Under the pieces are notes generated by a model. The model did no database searches, had not been told where the DNA came from, and worked only from the letters and a program-made list of their open reading frames with translations. A program made the position numbers and the translations under genes. Positions 26,978 to 35,373 of a stretch of DNA of 64,000 bases are shown here, piece by piece. This stretch comes from Streptomyces sp. NBC_00091 (GTDB lineage: Bacteria > Actinomycetota > Actinomycetes > Streptomycetales > Streptomycetaceae), in contig NZ_JAPEMA010000004.1 of assembly GCF_026343185.1 (NCBI RefSeq), forward strand, positions 372,001-436,000, read 5' to 3'. Position 1 is the stretch's first letter, and each line of letters opens with the position of its first letter.

Positions 26978-28192
26978 TCAGGAGCTGGGCGAGTCGGTGG
27001 GCCAGGGGACGTCGGTTTCGACGGGGGCGGTGTAGTCGCAGCCGGGGACGGAGAAGCCGTAGAGGCGGCGGACTTCCTCGCTGAACCAGTCGAGGTCGGC
27101 GAGCCCGGTGATGGTGTCGCTGGTGGCGGTGGACCAGCGTGCGGCGACGGCGCTCTGCACACCGGGGTCCAGTTCCCAGGTGTCGAGGCGGACCCGTCCC
27201 TCGTCGTCGAGGTCGAGGGGGCGGACGCCGGTCAGCTGGTCCCACAGCTCCACCAGTTGACCGATCGGGGCCACCATGGACTCGCCGAGGACGCCGCGCA
27301 GCAGCCCGACGTACAGGGCGATGCCGGGGATGGCGGTGGAGGACTGGGTGACGGCGGCGGCGTTGACCGAGGTCACGGCCCGGCCGCCCACGGTCTTGCC
27401 GAGTCGCTCGTCCAACGTGCGCGCGGTGGCTTCCAGATGGGACTTCGCGGCGCCGATGGTGCCCTGCCGGTAGATCGCCGCGGTGAGCGGCGAGCCGATG
27501 TAGGACAGCGCGGCGGTGGTGAAACCGTCGGCGAGCAGGGACCGGTCGGCCAGGAAGGTGATCCACCGTTCCCAGTCGGCGCCGCCCATCACCGCCACGG
27601 TCTGCTCGATGTCGTCGCCCTCGGCCGGCGCGGTGGTGACCTCCTTCACCTCCGGGGCGCCGGAGTCGTCGAAGACCAGGGTCTTGGTGGTGTACGGCGA
27701 GCCGATCGGCTTGAGGACCGAGGCGTGCACGTCGCCGGTGTCCGGGTCGGTGCGGCGGGGCGCGGCCACCGAGTAGACCAGGTAGTCGAGCCGTCCCCCG
27801 AACCGCTCGGCGAGGAGGTCGGCGACCTGCTCCTTCACCGTGTCGCTGAAGGCGTCGCCGTTGAGGAAGACCATGTCCCGCCCGTGCTGCCGGGCGAGCC
27901 GGGCGGTGGCGGCGGTGCGGTACCAGCCGGCCGTGCCGGTGCGCCGCCCGGGCGCCTTCTCGAAGCACACGCCGATGCCACGGATACCGGCACGGGCCAG
28001 GCCCGCGATCGTGGCGGCCAGGCCGTACCCGGCGGACGAGCCGATGACCAGAGCCACCGGCCCTTCGCCCCCGGCGGCGACCGGGGCGGGGACGGCCTCC
28101 CACATCTCGTCCACCAGCTGCCGGCAGCCGCCGGGGTGGGAGTCGAGGAAGAGGAAGCCCCGGCTCTTGGGCGCGATGACGCGTTCGCTCAC
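26978..28192 (-). CDS. fabV: FabV-type trans-2-enoyl-ACP/CoA reductase
   Basis: A 404-residue single-domain reductase with a GTG start. The N-terminal IAPKSRGFLFLDSHPGGC is a FabV signature, followed by the NADH loop VIGSSAGYGLA. The catalytic Tyr-x8-Lys spans IYRQGTIGAAK, the spacing that separates FabV from FabI. FabV reduces the enoyl intermediate of fatty-acid elongation and is intrinsically insensitive to triclosan in characterised bacteria. Streptomycetes normally rely on FabI, so this is probably an accessory or resistance enzyme (inference). It lies downstream of the methyltransferase on the same strand but after 156 nt, so operon membership with the PLP genes is unsure. Confidence 0.92.
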   Translation of the reverse strand: MSERVIAPKSRGFLFLDSHPGGCRQLVDEMWEAVPAPVAAGGEGPVALVIGSSAGYGLAATIAGLARAGIRGIGVCFEKAPGRRTGTAGWYRTAATARLARQHGRDMVFLNGDAFSDTVKEQVADLLAERFGGRLDYLVYSVAAPRRTDPDTGDVHASVLKPIGSPYTTKTLVFDDSGAPEVKEVTTAPAEGDDIEQTVAVMGGADWERWITFLADRSLLADGFTTAALSYIGSPLTAAIYRQGTIGAAKSHLEATARTLDERLGKTVGGRAVTSVNAAAVTQSSTAIPGIALYVGLLRGVLGESMVAPIGQLVELWDQLTGVRPLDLDDEGRVRLDTWELDPGVQSAVAARWSTATSDTITGLADLDWFSEEVRRLYGFSVPGCDYTAPVETDVPWPTDSPSS

Positions 28193-28348
28193 GGTGTGGT
28201 GCCCCAGGTTTCGTCACGGACAAGGACGCGGCGGCGCCTCGGCCACCCCGTCCCGCAAGTCTGCTGCCGCGCGGACGAACGCGGTGATCTTGCCGGGCAC
28301 AACGATGCCCGGCCGGGCTTGGAGGGTTCCCACTAGTGCTGCGGCCCG

Positions 28349-29104
28349 TCAGCGCACGGCGACCAGGACGTGGCTGTTGCCGAACTGCCAGACGGCTCCG
28401 GCATGGCCGAATCCCGCCTCGCGCAGCAGCCCGACGTGGCCGGAGACGGAGAGGTCGTTGCCCTCGCAGCGGGGGTGGCTGCGCTCTGCCGCCCGTCCGG
28501 GCAGCGCGGAGAGCGCGGGGTCGGCCGTGGCGCCGGCCCACCAGGACTGCCAGTCCTCCCGGGCGAGGGCCTGGCACCGTTCGGACCGGCGCCGGCCGAT
28601 CTCCCGGGCGACGTCGTGGATGGCGGGGGAGTCGGAGTCGATGTGGTCGCCGTTGACGAACACACCACCGGGCCGCAGCCGTTCGGCCAGCTCGCGGTAC
28701 ACCTCGCGCAGCGTGGCCGCTCCCAGGTAGTGCAGGGCCGTCGTGGACACGGCCGCGTCCAGCGGCCGGTCCAGGGCCAGGGCGTCGAGCCAGCCCGGCG
28801 CCCCGATCGTCACCTCGACGTGGCGCAGGGCGGTGCCGTAGTGGGCCCGGCCCAGTTCCAGCAGGAGCGGATCGGCGTCGGCGGCCAGCACCTGGGCCGC
28901 CGGCAGCCGGGCGGCGATCCGGGCGGCCAGTGCCCCCGGCCCGCTGCCCAGGTCCACGACCAGAGGGCTGGGGCAGTCGCGCGAGACGTGCTCGACCACG
29001 TCCGCGATGACGGTGAACCGCTCCTCGCGGTCGATCGCGTAGCGCTCCTGCTGGCCTTCCCAGCGCTCCACCCACTGCGCGGCCACCGCTGTGCTCATGC
29101 TCAT
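28349..29104 (-). CDS. Class I SAM-dependent methyltransferase
   Basis: A 251-residue protein with motif I VVDLGSGPGALAARI (about residues 48-62), an acidic end of strand 2 (AADADPLLLELG) and a motif after strand 5, LRPGGVFVNGDHID. The start is ATG 29104; a second in-frame ATG follows two codons later, and GGAGG lies 13 nt upstream. Substrate is not predictable. It sits 47 nt downstream of the SufS-like gene on the same strand and is most simply the last gene of the PLP/sulfur operon, where it could methylate a thiol, amine or carboxylate of the product. Confidence 0.87.
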   Translation of the reverse strand: MSMSTAVAAQWVERWEGQQERYAIDREERFTVIADVVEHVSRDCPSPLVVDLGSGPGALAARIAARLPAAQVLAADADPLLLELGRAHYGTALRHVEVTIGAPGWLDALALDRPLDAAVSTTALHYLGAATLREVYRELAERLRPGGVFVNGDHIDSDSPAIHDVAREIGRRRSERCQALAREDWQSWWAGATADPALSALPGRAAERSHPRCEGNDLSVSGHVGLLREAGFGHAGAVWQFGNSHVLVAVR

Positions 29105-29151
29105 CGTGATCGAACTGCCTCCGTCGCCGCGTCACACCCTGCTCATGAAAA

Positions 29152-30360
29152 TCATTGCAGTTCGGCGAGCAGGGTCAGCAACTTCTCCATCTCTTCGGGC
29201 GTGTTGTAGACGTGCAGACTGACGCGCACCGAGCCTTCGCGTACACTGCGCCCGGCCTGGCAGTGGTCGTCGGACCGCACCATGAAACCCCGGCTGAAGA
29301 GGATGAAGCCCAGGTCCTGGGAACTGATCTCACGGTGCCGGAAGGTCACGATGCTGCTCCGCCGCTGCACGGCGGTGTCCGCCGCCAGGCTGGTCCGGCA
29401 GCCGAGCACCTCGTACGCGTCCAGCGTGCTCAGCCCGTCGGTGAGCAGCGAGGCCAGCGCCGTGGTCCAGCGTTCGATACGGCCGGTTCCCGCGGCGTCC
29501 AGCCAGTCCAGAGCGGCCGCCAGGCTCGCGATGCCCGCCGTGTTCGGGGTACCCGGCCAGCCGCCGGGGAGGAAGCCGGGGCCGCGCAGCCCGCGCGCCC
29601 AGACGGCGCCGGTTCCGGGCAGGGCGAGCGCCTTGTGCCCGGAGAAGACCAGGAAGTCCACGTCCAGGGCGGCCACCGACACCGGCAGGTGCCCCACGCT
29701 CTGCGCCGCGTCCAGGCAGATGACCACGTCCGGACCGACCGCCTCGCGGATGCGGTGCACGTTCATGTCGGCGCCGTACACGTGGTGCACGTGCGTGGCG
29801 GCCACGAACCGGGTGCGCGGCCCGAGCACCCGGGCGAGGGCCCGCGGATCGTAGTCCCCGGAGCCCGCCTGGTACGGCAGCTCCCGCACCCGGATCCGCA
29901 CCCCCTGCTTCGCCAGCAGGGCCTGGGCCTCCAGCCAGGGCGCCAGGTTCGCCTGGTGGTCCGCGTGGGGGACGACGATCTCGTCGCCGTCCTCGAGGAA
30001 CTCCGGCAGCCAGTCCCGTGCCACCGTGCGCAGCCCCTCGGAGGTTCCGCTCGTGAAGTGGACCGTCGAGCGGTCCGGGGCCGGATCGCCGAGGAACTCC
30101 TTCACCCGGTCGCGGGTGCGCTCCACCAGGGAGGTGGTGGTGTTCGCCCACGGGTAGGAGCCCCGTGCGGCATTGGCGTTGGTGGTCGTCAGGTAGGTCC
30201 CCACGGCGTCGAGGACCGCTTGCGGTTTCTGCGCGGTGGCGGCGCTGTCCAGGTAGGCCAGCTCCGGATGGCCGGCCAGGATGGGGAAGTGGCCGCGCAG
30301 CGGACGCTGCCACGGGGCGAGGGACTTCAGCTCGGCTGCCGGGTCGGCCATGTCAGTCAC
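29152..30360 (-). CDS. Class V aminotransferase / SufS-like cysteine desulfurase
   Basis: A 402-residue fold-type I PLP enzyme; GTG 30360 overlaps the previous stop, and ATG 30351, one nt after that stop, is an equally good start. The Schiff-base Lys is in FSGHKALALPGTG (about residue 225). An active-site-type Cys occurs in SDDHCQAGRSVREG, matching the Cys-bearing loop of SufS/CsdA desulfurases, and His in THVHHVYG fits the PLP-stacking position. It would take sulfur from cysteine as a persulfide. Coupling to a CysK-rhodanese fusion suggests the sulfur is passed to the rhodanese Cys. There are no sufBCD genes here, so housekeeping Fe-S assembly is unlikely. Confidence 0.85.
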   Translation of the reverse strand: MTDMADPAAELKSLAPWQRPLRGHFPILAGHPELAYLDSAATAQKPQAVLDAVGTYLTTTNANAARGSYPWANTTTSLVERTRDRVKEFLGDPAPDRSTVHFTSGTSEGLRTVARDWLPEFLEDGDEIVVPHADHQANLAPWLEAQALLAKQGVRIRVRELPYQAGSGDYDPRALARVLGPRTRFVAATHVHHVYGADMNVHRIREAVGPDVVICLDAAQSVGHLPVSVAALDVDFLVFSGHKALALPGTGAVWARGLRGPGFLPGGWPGTPNTAGIASLAAALDWLDAAGTGRIERWTTALASLLTDGLSTLDAYEVLGCRTSLAADTAVQRRSSIVTFRHREISSQDLGFILFSRGFMVRSDDHCQAGRSVREGSVRVSLHVYNTPEEMEKLLTLLAELQ

Positions 30361-31672
30361 GCACCAGCGGCGCGCCCGCGTCCCGCCAGGCGACGATGCC
30401 CCCGGCCAGGCTCCGTACGTCGGGATGCCCCATACGGGTCAGCAGGGCCGCGTACCGGGCCGACTTCTCGCCGACCGGGCAGGCCAGCAGAACCGGCCGG
30501 CTCGTACTGAACGGCATGCCGGACCGCACGAGTTCGTCGAAGAGCTCGTCGACGATGTTGACGGAGCCGTCGATGTGCAGGGCGGCGTAGGCGAACGGCC
30601 CGCGCAGGTCGACCACGAGCGGGTACCCGGTCTCGAGCCACTTCCGCGCCTCGTCGACGCCGATGGCCGTGACCCGGCCCAGCTCCGCCGGGGTCAGGGT
30701 GGTGACGGAGTTCTTGACCGGCGGGCGGCCGAAGAGTTCGGGGCGGCGCCCGCGGACGTAGCCCAGGTAGCTCTCCGCCCGGTCGCACACGATGAAGACG
30801 GCCGTCCGGCGCTCCGTCAACCCGGCGTCCAGCGCCTGGAGATGGCGCACCGCGCCGAGATAGGCGGCTCCGCCGGTGGGCCCGGCCAGCAGCCCGCAGC
30901 GCCGCAGCAGGGTCACCATCCCGTCGATCGCCTCACCGGAGCCGACGGTCTCGATGGCGTCGTAGACGGCCGGGTCGAAGAGGCCGACCTCCTGTACCTC
31001 GTCGGCGGTCCGGATGCCCGGGATGAAGTCGGACTTCTCCCCGACCAGGCCGATGACCCGGACGGCCGGGTCGTGGGCGCGCAGCGCGGCGGCGACCCCG
31101 GTGGACGATCCGGCCGTGCCCACGCAGGCGATGAACCAGTCCGGGGCGCGGCCGTCCAGGTCCGCGATGATCTCGGGTCCGGTGCCCTGCGCGTGGGCCT
31201 CGGCGTTCAGCGGGTTGAAGTACTGGTCGGTGTGGAGATGGGCGCCGCCCGGGTGGCCGAGCCGCTGGTGGAAGAGGGTCAGCGGATCGTCGGTGGCGGT
31301 CGGGTCGAGGCATTCGCTCTGCCCGGGCAGCTCCTCGATCTCGGCGCCCAGCAACAGGAGGAGGTCCTTGACCTCGGGGATGCGCATGCGGTTGGTGACG
31401 CTCTTGAAGGACAGCCCGTGCAGGCCGGCGATGAGCGCCAGGGCCTTGGCGGTGTTCCCGCTGGACAGCTCGACGACCGTCTCGCCCCGCTCGGCGGCCC
31501 CGGCCAGGCCCGCGCGGACCATGTTCCAGGCGGCCCGGTCCTTGAGGGAACCGAAGGGGTTGAGCATCTCCAGCTTGGCGTAGAGGTCGATGTTGCGCAG
31601 TCCGTGCACGTGCGGATCGATGCGGACCAGCGGGGTGTTCCCGATGGCTTCCGTGATGCTGTCGTACCTCAT
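30353..31672 (-). CDS. Cysteine-synthase-like PLP enzyme fused to a rhodanese domain
   Basis: A 439-residue protein from ATG 31672, overlapping the decarboxylase stop (ATGA). Residues 1-310 are a CysK/CBS-type fold II PLP enzyme: IGNTPLVRI, the Schiff-base Lys in FGSLKDRAA (about residue 45), the SSGNTAKALA substrate loop and the GTAGSSTG phosphate loop. Residues about 330-439 are a rhodanese-like domain with VVDLRGPFAYAALHIDGSVNI and an active Cys loop LACPVGEKS. The two halves could join beta-replacement at a serine-type substrate with persulfide delivery. It resembles Y4xP-type cysteine synthases that neighbour Y4yA in rhizobia (family knowledge, not checked). It lies between the Y4yA-like decarboxylase and the SufS-like gene with overlaps at both ends. 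Confidence 0.85.
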   Translation of the reverse strand: MRYDSITEAIGNTPLVRIDPHVHGLRNIDLYAKLEMLNPFGSLKDRAAWNMVRAGLAGAAERGETVVELSSGNTAKALALIAGLHGLSFKSVTNRMRIPEVKDLLLLLGAEIEELPGQSECLDPTATDDPLTLFHQRLGHPGGAHLHTDQYFNPLNAEAHAQGTGPEIIADLDGRAPDWFIACVGTAGSSTGVAAALRAHDPAVRVIGLVGEKSDFIPGIRTADEVQEVGLFDPAVYDAIETVGSGEAIDGMVTLLRRCGLLAGPTGGAAYLGAVRHLQALDAGLTERRTAVFIVCDRAESYLGYVRGRRPELFGRPPVKNSVTTLTPAELGRVTAIGVDEARKWLETGYPLVVDLRGPFAYAALHIDGSVNIVDELFDELVRSGMPFSTSRPVLLACPVGEKSARYAALLTRMGHPDVRSLAGGIVAWRDAGAPLVRD

Positions 31673-33135
31673 GCCCGCTGTCCCCCCGGATCCGAGATCG
31701 GCCAGTACTGCTCGTCGAGACACCAGCGCCAGGAACCGCCCTCCTCCCGCACGGCGATCCTGCGGGCCGAGTGCTGCCGCTGGGCGGCGGTGGCGGTGAA
31801 GTCCATGCAGTAGCCGGCCGTGTTGGGGAAGGCGAGGAGATCGCCGGGCCGTGGCAGGGCGGGCAGGAAGACCGTCCGGCGGGTGATCAGGTCGGATTCC
31901 AGGCAGAGGTTCCCCGCGAGGTGCACTCCCACGGGCCGGCCGGCCGCGGGTACGGCGCCACCCGGGCGCAGCAGTACGGGGTCCACGAGGATGCCGTGCT
32001 CCTCCAGTCCGACGTCGCCCGCGTTCAGGGCGAGCCGCACCATGGCCGGGGCGCCGCCCGCCTCCCGCACCTCCAGGACCTTGCCGAGGGTGAGCCCGCA
32101 CTGGTCCACGAGGGCGCGGCCGGGCTCGGCGTACAGATCGCACAGGGTCTCCAGCAGCAGGGTGCCCAGCGGACGGCCGAGGCCCGGAGCGGGGCAGGAC
32201 AGCAGCTCGTCCAGGTATCCGGCCCCCGCGACGGGGCGGAAGGCCGGGTAGAGGCCCAGCGCCCCCTTGAGGGTGCCGTTCTCCGTGCGCAGTCCGTAGC
32301 CGTGCCCGCCCCAGGTCAGGGGGGAGCGCCTGCCCATCACGGCCTCGGTGAGCGCGGTCGTGTAGCGCTCCCACTGGGCGGCGTGCGCCAGGTAGCCGAT
32401 GCCGAAGCCGCCGCCGACGTCGACCGCCCGCGGCCGGTACCCGCGCAGCCGCAACTCCTCCACGGCGAGCAGGCAGCCCTCGAGCGCCGCCGCCTTCTCC
32501 TCGAGGCTGGTGGTGTCGAGGTGGTAGCCCACGCCGACCGGCTCCAGCTCCTCCTTGACGGAGTCCAGGGTGTCGAGCAGGCGCCCGAGGGCCTTGAAGG
32601 AGGTGCCGAAGCGGCTCGTACGGGAGAGCGTCCTCGCACCGGTGGTCTCGAAGCCGGACAGGCGCAGCAGGACCCTCAGCCGCGGCAGGCCGTACGTCCG
32701 GACGAATCCGGCGGCTGCGATCAGCTCGCCGGGCCCGTCGGCGTTGAGGACCACACCGGACCGTGCGGCCAGCCACAGGAACTCCGGGTCCTTCGGTCCG
32801 GTCGCCATCAGCCTGTCGGCGGTGAAGCCGGAGCCGAGCGCGTGCTGCAACTCGCCGAGGGAAGCCGCGTCCAGACCGGCGGCGGTCGTGGTGAGGCGGC
32901 GGACCAGAGCGCTCGACCGGTTCGCCTTGTGGGCGAAGAAGAACCGCCCGGAGAGCTGGTGGCGGCGCAGTACGGAGTGGAACTCCCCGAGGTTCAGGGC
33001 GATCTGATCGGGGAGCACCACATTGAGCGGCGAGCCGAGCGCGTCCACGAGCGACCGCAGGAAGGAGGCCGAGCGCAGGAGCGACGCCATCGCCGCACTG
33101 AGCCTCGGTTCCAGGTACAAAGGAGCGTCGCTCAT
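31669..33135 (-). CDS. Fold-type III PLP decarboxylase (LysA/Y4yA-like)
   Basis: A 488-residue alanine-racemase-fold decarboxylase, ATG 33135 with GGGAGG 9 nt upstream. The PLP Lys is in FFAHKANRSSAL (about residue 70), VDVGGGFGIGYL gives the phosphate-binding Gly loop, and the C-terminal domain carries the catalytic-type Cys in GNLCLESDLI. These match diaminopimelate/ornithine decarboxylase relatives and in particular the Y4yA family of PLP enzymes. The region around PAFRPVAGAG is longer than in LysA. It is the first gene of the tightly overlapping operon with CysK-rhodanese and SufS-like genes, so it more likely decarboxylates a sulfur-bearing or diamino-acid intermediate than meso-diaminopimelate. 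Confidence 0.85.
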   Translation of the reverse strand: MSDAPLYLEPRLSAAMASLLRSASFLRSLVDALGSPLNVVLPDQIALNLGEFHSVLRRHQLSGRFFFAHKANRSSALVRRLTTTAAGLDAASLGELQHALGSGFTADRLMATGPKDPEFLWLAARSGVVLNADGPGELIAAAGFVRTYGLPRLRVLLRLSGFETTGARTLSRTSRFGTSFKALGRLLDTLDSVKEELEPVGVGYHLDTTSLEEKAAALEGCLLAVEELRLRGYRPRAVDVGGGFGIGYLAHAAQWERYTTALTEAVMGRRSPLTWGGHGYGLRTENGTLKGALGLYPAFRPVAGAGYLDELLSCPAPGLGRPLGTLLLETLCDLYAEPGRALVDQCGLTLGKVLEVREAGGAPAMVRLALNAGDVGLEEHGILVDPVLLRPGGAVPAAGRPVGVHLAGNLCLESDLITRRTVFLPALPRPGDLLAFPNTAGYCMDFTATAAQRQHSARRIAVREEGGSWRWCLDEQYWPISDPGGQRA

Positions 33136-33275
33136 GCCGGCTGTGCCTCCCGACGAGGAATGCAGGCTTGCTCTCAGCGATCGTTCGTACGGCTTGCCTC
33201 CATCATGAGTCCCTTTCCGCCGCCCCTCCAGGGGAGGGGCCGGATCCGCTCACGCATCGGCCGGAACCGGCCGGT

Positions 33276-33827
33276 TCAGAGGCTGATGCCCATGAGGATG
33301 TCGTCACGGTCGTCGCCCGGTGCCACGCGCAGCGCGCCGGGCCACCGGCCCACCTCCACCCACCCGAGCCTCCGGTAGAACTCCTCCAGGCCGAGTCCCG
33401 ACCGTGCGCTGAGCTGTAGCCGCTCCAGGCCCATCTCCTCGCGGGCGACGACCCGTACGCGCTCCATCAGTGCCGCGCCGATCCCCCGGCCGCGGAAAGC
33501 AGGATGGGTCTGGACGTGGTTGACCACACCGCAGTGGGCGATCAGAGGATGTGGATCGCGCCGCAGGACGAGCCAGCCCGCGAGGGCGTCCCCGTAGGCG
33601 GCCATGAGGATCCGGCTGCGATCGGGCTCCAGCCCGGCGATGAGGCGATCCGCGACGGGGGCCACCTCGCGTTCGCTGACCGGCGGCATCGGGAACCCGG
33701 CCGCGATCACCGCACCGCCCGCGTTGGCCACGGCCACCCAGCAGTCGATCAGCTGCCGCCTCAGGCCGGGGCCCACCGCGTCGGGCCGGGTGGCCTGGAG
33801 GAGCCCGGGGGACTGGGGGATCACCAT
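33276..33827 (-). CDS. GNAT-family N-acetyltransferase
   Basis: A 183-residue protein read from ATG 33827. The acetyl-CoA pyrophosphate loop RGRGIGAALM follows VVNHVQTHPAFRG, a typical GNAT beta4-alpha3 unit, and the C-terminal FYRRLGWVEVGRW matches the family's last strands. The N-terminal ~60 residues contain the LIDCWVAVANAGGAVIAAGFP helix common in actinobacterial GNATs. Substrate unknown. It lies alone between the PLP operon and the CobW gene, 140 nt from the former and 35 nt from the latter, on the same strand as both. Confidence 0.85.
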   Translation of the reverse strand: MVIPQSPGLLQATRPDAVGPGLRRQLIDCWVAVANAGGAVIAAGFPMPPVSEREVAPVADRLIAGLEPDRSRILMAAYGDALAGWLVLRRDPHPLIAHCGVVNHVQTHPAFRGRGIGAALMERVRVVAREEMGLERLQLSARSGLGLEEFYRRLGWVEVGRWPGALRVAPGDDRDDILMGISL

Positions 33828-33862
33828 GGTGGTCAGCCTGACAGAGCGATGCGCGCCCGGCT

Positions 33863-35047
33863 TCAGGCCGCCGCGACCACGGCCTGAGCGTGTTCGTGCT
33901 CGCAGGCGTCGTCGATCCCGTACGTCTCCCAGTCCGGGAAGTCGTCCTGGGTCGGCGCGGCTTCTTCCGGGCCGAGCAGGCATGCTTCGAGGGCGGCCCG
34001 CAGCGCGTCGGTACGCAGGCCCGTGCCGATGAAGACGAGCTCCTGGCCCGGTGTGGTGTCCGGTCCGAGGGCGCCCGACGGCTCGAAGCGGGCCACCGCG
34101 CCGGCCTGGGACCAGAGGCCGGTCACGCGGGGGCGGCTGGCCAGCCGGAAGAAGCCCTTGCTGCGCAGGATCTGTCCGAAGGTGCCGCTGTCGAGGCCCT
34201 TGGTGACGAAGGTCCACAGCCGGCCGGGGTGGAAGGGGAGGTCCGAGCGGAAGACGAGCGAGGAGATCCCGTACTCCTCGGTCTCCGGGACGTGGTCGCC
34301 GTTCAGCTCCTTGACCCAGCCCGGAGCCTGCTGGGCCCGCTCGACATCGAACAGTCCGGTGTTCAGCACCTGCTCGAGGGGCACCTGCCCGTGGACCGCG
34401 GGAACGATCCGCGCCTCCGGGTTGAGCCGTGAGAGCGTCGCGCAAAGGCGGGCGGCCTCCGTCGGTCCGACCAGGTCGAGCTTGTTGAGGACGATGACGT
34501 CCGCGAACTCGATCTGGTCCACGAGGAGATCGCTGACGGTGCGCTCGTCGTCCTCGTACTGGTCGAGGCCGCGTGCGGCGAGTTCGTCGCCGCCTGCGAG
34601 CTCCGGCAGGAAGTTCGCGGCGTCCACCACGGTGACCATGGTGTCGAGACGGGCGAGGTCGCCCAGGGTGGCGCCGTCGTCGCGCGGGAAGGAGAACGTG
34701 GCGGCGACGGGCATGGGCTCGGAGATCCCGCTGGACTCGATGAGGAGGTGGTCGAAGCGCCCCTCGCGGGCGAGTCGGTCGACCTCCTCCAGCAGATCGT
34801 CGCGCAGGGTGCAGCAGATGCACCCGTTGGTCATCTCGACCAGCCGCTCCTCGGTGCGCGACAGGGCGGCCTCTCCGCCGCGCACGAGCGCGGCGTCGAT
34901 GTTGACCTCGCTCATGTCGTTGACGATGACCGCGACCCGCAGGCCTTCACGGTTGCCGAGCACGTGGTTGAGCAGGGTGGTCTTGCCGGCTCCGAGGAAT
35001 CCGGACAGGACGGTGACCGGGAGCGGGGCGTTCGTCGGACGGGCCAT
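33863..35047 (-). CDS. CobW/COG0523-family GTP-binding metallochaperone
   Basis: A 394-residue G3E GTPase. Walker [13 protein letters not shown] is near residue 16, the metal-binding GCICC (CxCC) near residue 76, an ESSG switch motif near 105, NKLD (G4) near 207, and the C-terminal half is the CobW_C domain ending in a short Glu/His stretch EHEHAQ. COG0523 proteins paired with zinc-independent ribosomal proteins handle zinc during starvation. The gene starts 4 nt after the Cys-less L32 gene, so both share the promoter with the Zur-like palindrome. Confidence 0.93.
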   Translation of the reverse strand: MARPTNAPLPVTVLSGFLGAGKTTLLNHVLGNREGLRVAVIVNDMSEVNIDAALVRGGEAALSRTEERLVEMTNGCICCTLRDDLLEEVDRLAREGRFDHLLIESSGISEPMPVAATFSFPRDDGATLGDLARLDTMVTVVDAANFLPELAGGDELAARGLDQYEDDERTVSDLLVDQIEFADVIVLNKLDLVGPTEAARLCATLSRLNPEARIVPAVHGQVPLEQVLNTGLFDVERAQQAPGWVKELNGDHVPETEEYGISSLVFRSDLPFHPGRLWTFVTKGLDSGTFGQILRSKGFFRLASRPRVTGLWSQAGAVARFEPSGALGPDTTPGQELVFIGTGLRTDALRAALEACLLGPEEAAPTQDDFPDWETYGIDDACEHEHAQAVVAAA

Positions 35048-35051
35048 CGGC

Positions 35052-35222
35052 TCAGCCTTCGGGGTGCAGCAGGCCGCGTTCGTAGGCCTTCACCAGTCGC
35101 TGCGGGACCTGGTACACGGAGCCGTCGACGGTGATCGGGACGAGCTGCGGGGTCGTGGCCTTCCACTGGGCCCGGCGGTGGCGGGTGTTGCTGCGGGACA
35201 TCTTCCGCTTGGGGACGGCCAT
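35052..35222 (-). CDS. rpmF: 50S ribosomal protein L32, zinc-independent (Cys-less) paralogue
   Basis: A 56-codon gene beginning [20 protein letters not shown], the unmistakable L32 N-terminus. The four cysteines that bind zinc in normal L32 are absent; the second half has no Cys at all. Such C-minus paralogues replace the zinc-containing ribosomal protein when zinc is scarce, and in actinobacteria they are repressed by Zur. It is the first gene of a two-gene unit with the CobW GTPase and has the palindrome 35270-35290 upstream. Confidence 0.95.
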   Translation of the reverse strand: MAVPKRKMSRSNTRHRRAQWKATTPQLVPITVDGSVYQVPQRLVKAYERGLLHPEG

Positions 35223-35269
35223 CGGGATCTCCTGAGTGAGGTGTCGGAGGTGCTTGACCCGAGGCTATA

Positions 35270-35290
35270 TGAAAACGACGCCCGTTTTCA
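35270..35290. promoter_or_regulatory. Zur-like palindrome upstream of L32/CobW
   Basis: Perfect inverted repeat TGAAAACG-N5-CGTTTTCA, 47 nt upstream of the L32 start, in an A+T-rich island inside very GC-rich DNA. The outer TGAAAA/TTTTCA halves match the arms of known actinobacterial Zur boxes, but the halves lie farther apart than in the classical 15-bp core, so assignment to Zur rests mainly on the genes it precedes. It could also affect the divergent membrane-protein gene at 35374. Confidence 0.6.
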
Positions 35291-35373
35291 ATTACTGTCA
35301 AAGCTGGAGCACGGAGGACGGTCGCAGGTGTTGTTCCGGGGGCCCGGTGCGGTCGCGCCTTACGGTGGGGGCT

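Noticed and set aside
26445..29135. 896-codon minus frame across fabV and the methyltransferase
   Set aside because: It is a high-GC shadow of fabV and its neighbours in another frame, with no domain continuity.
30353..32776. 807-codon frame suggesting a larger N-terminal domain on the CysK-rhodanese protein
   Set aside because: The extra part is out of frame within the well-supported decarboxylase gene; ATG 31672 with stop overlap is the natural start.
33276..34823. 515-codon frame ending in the GNAT domain
   Set aside because: The N-terminal part is a shadow of the CobW gene on the same strand; the GNAT begins at 33827.
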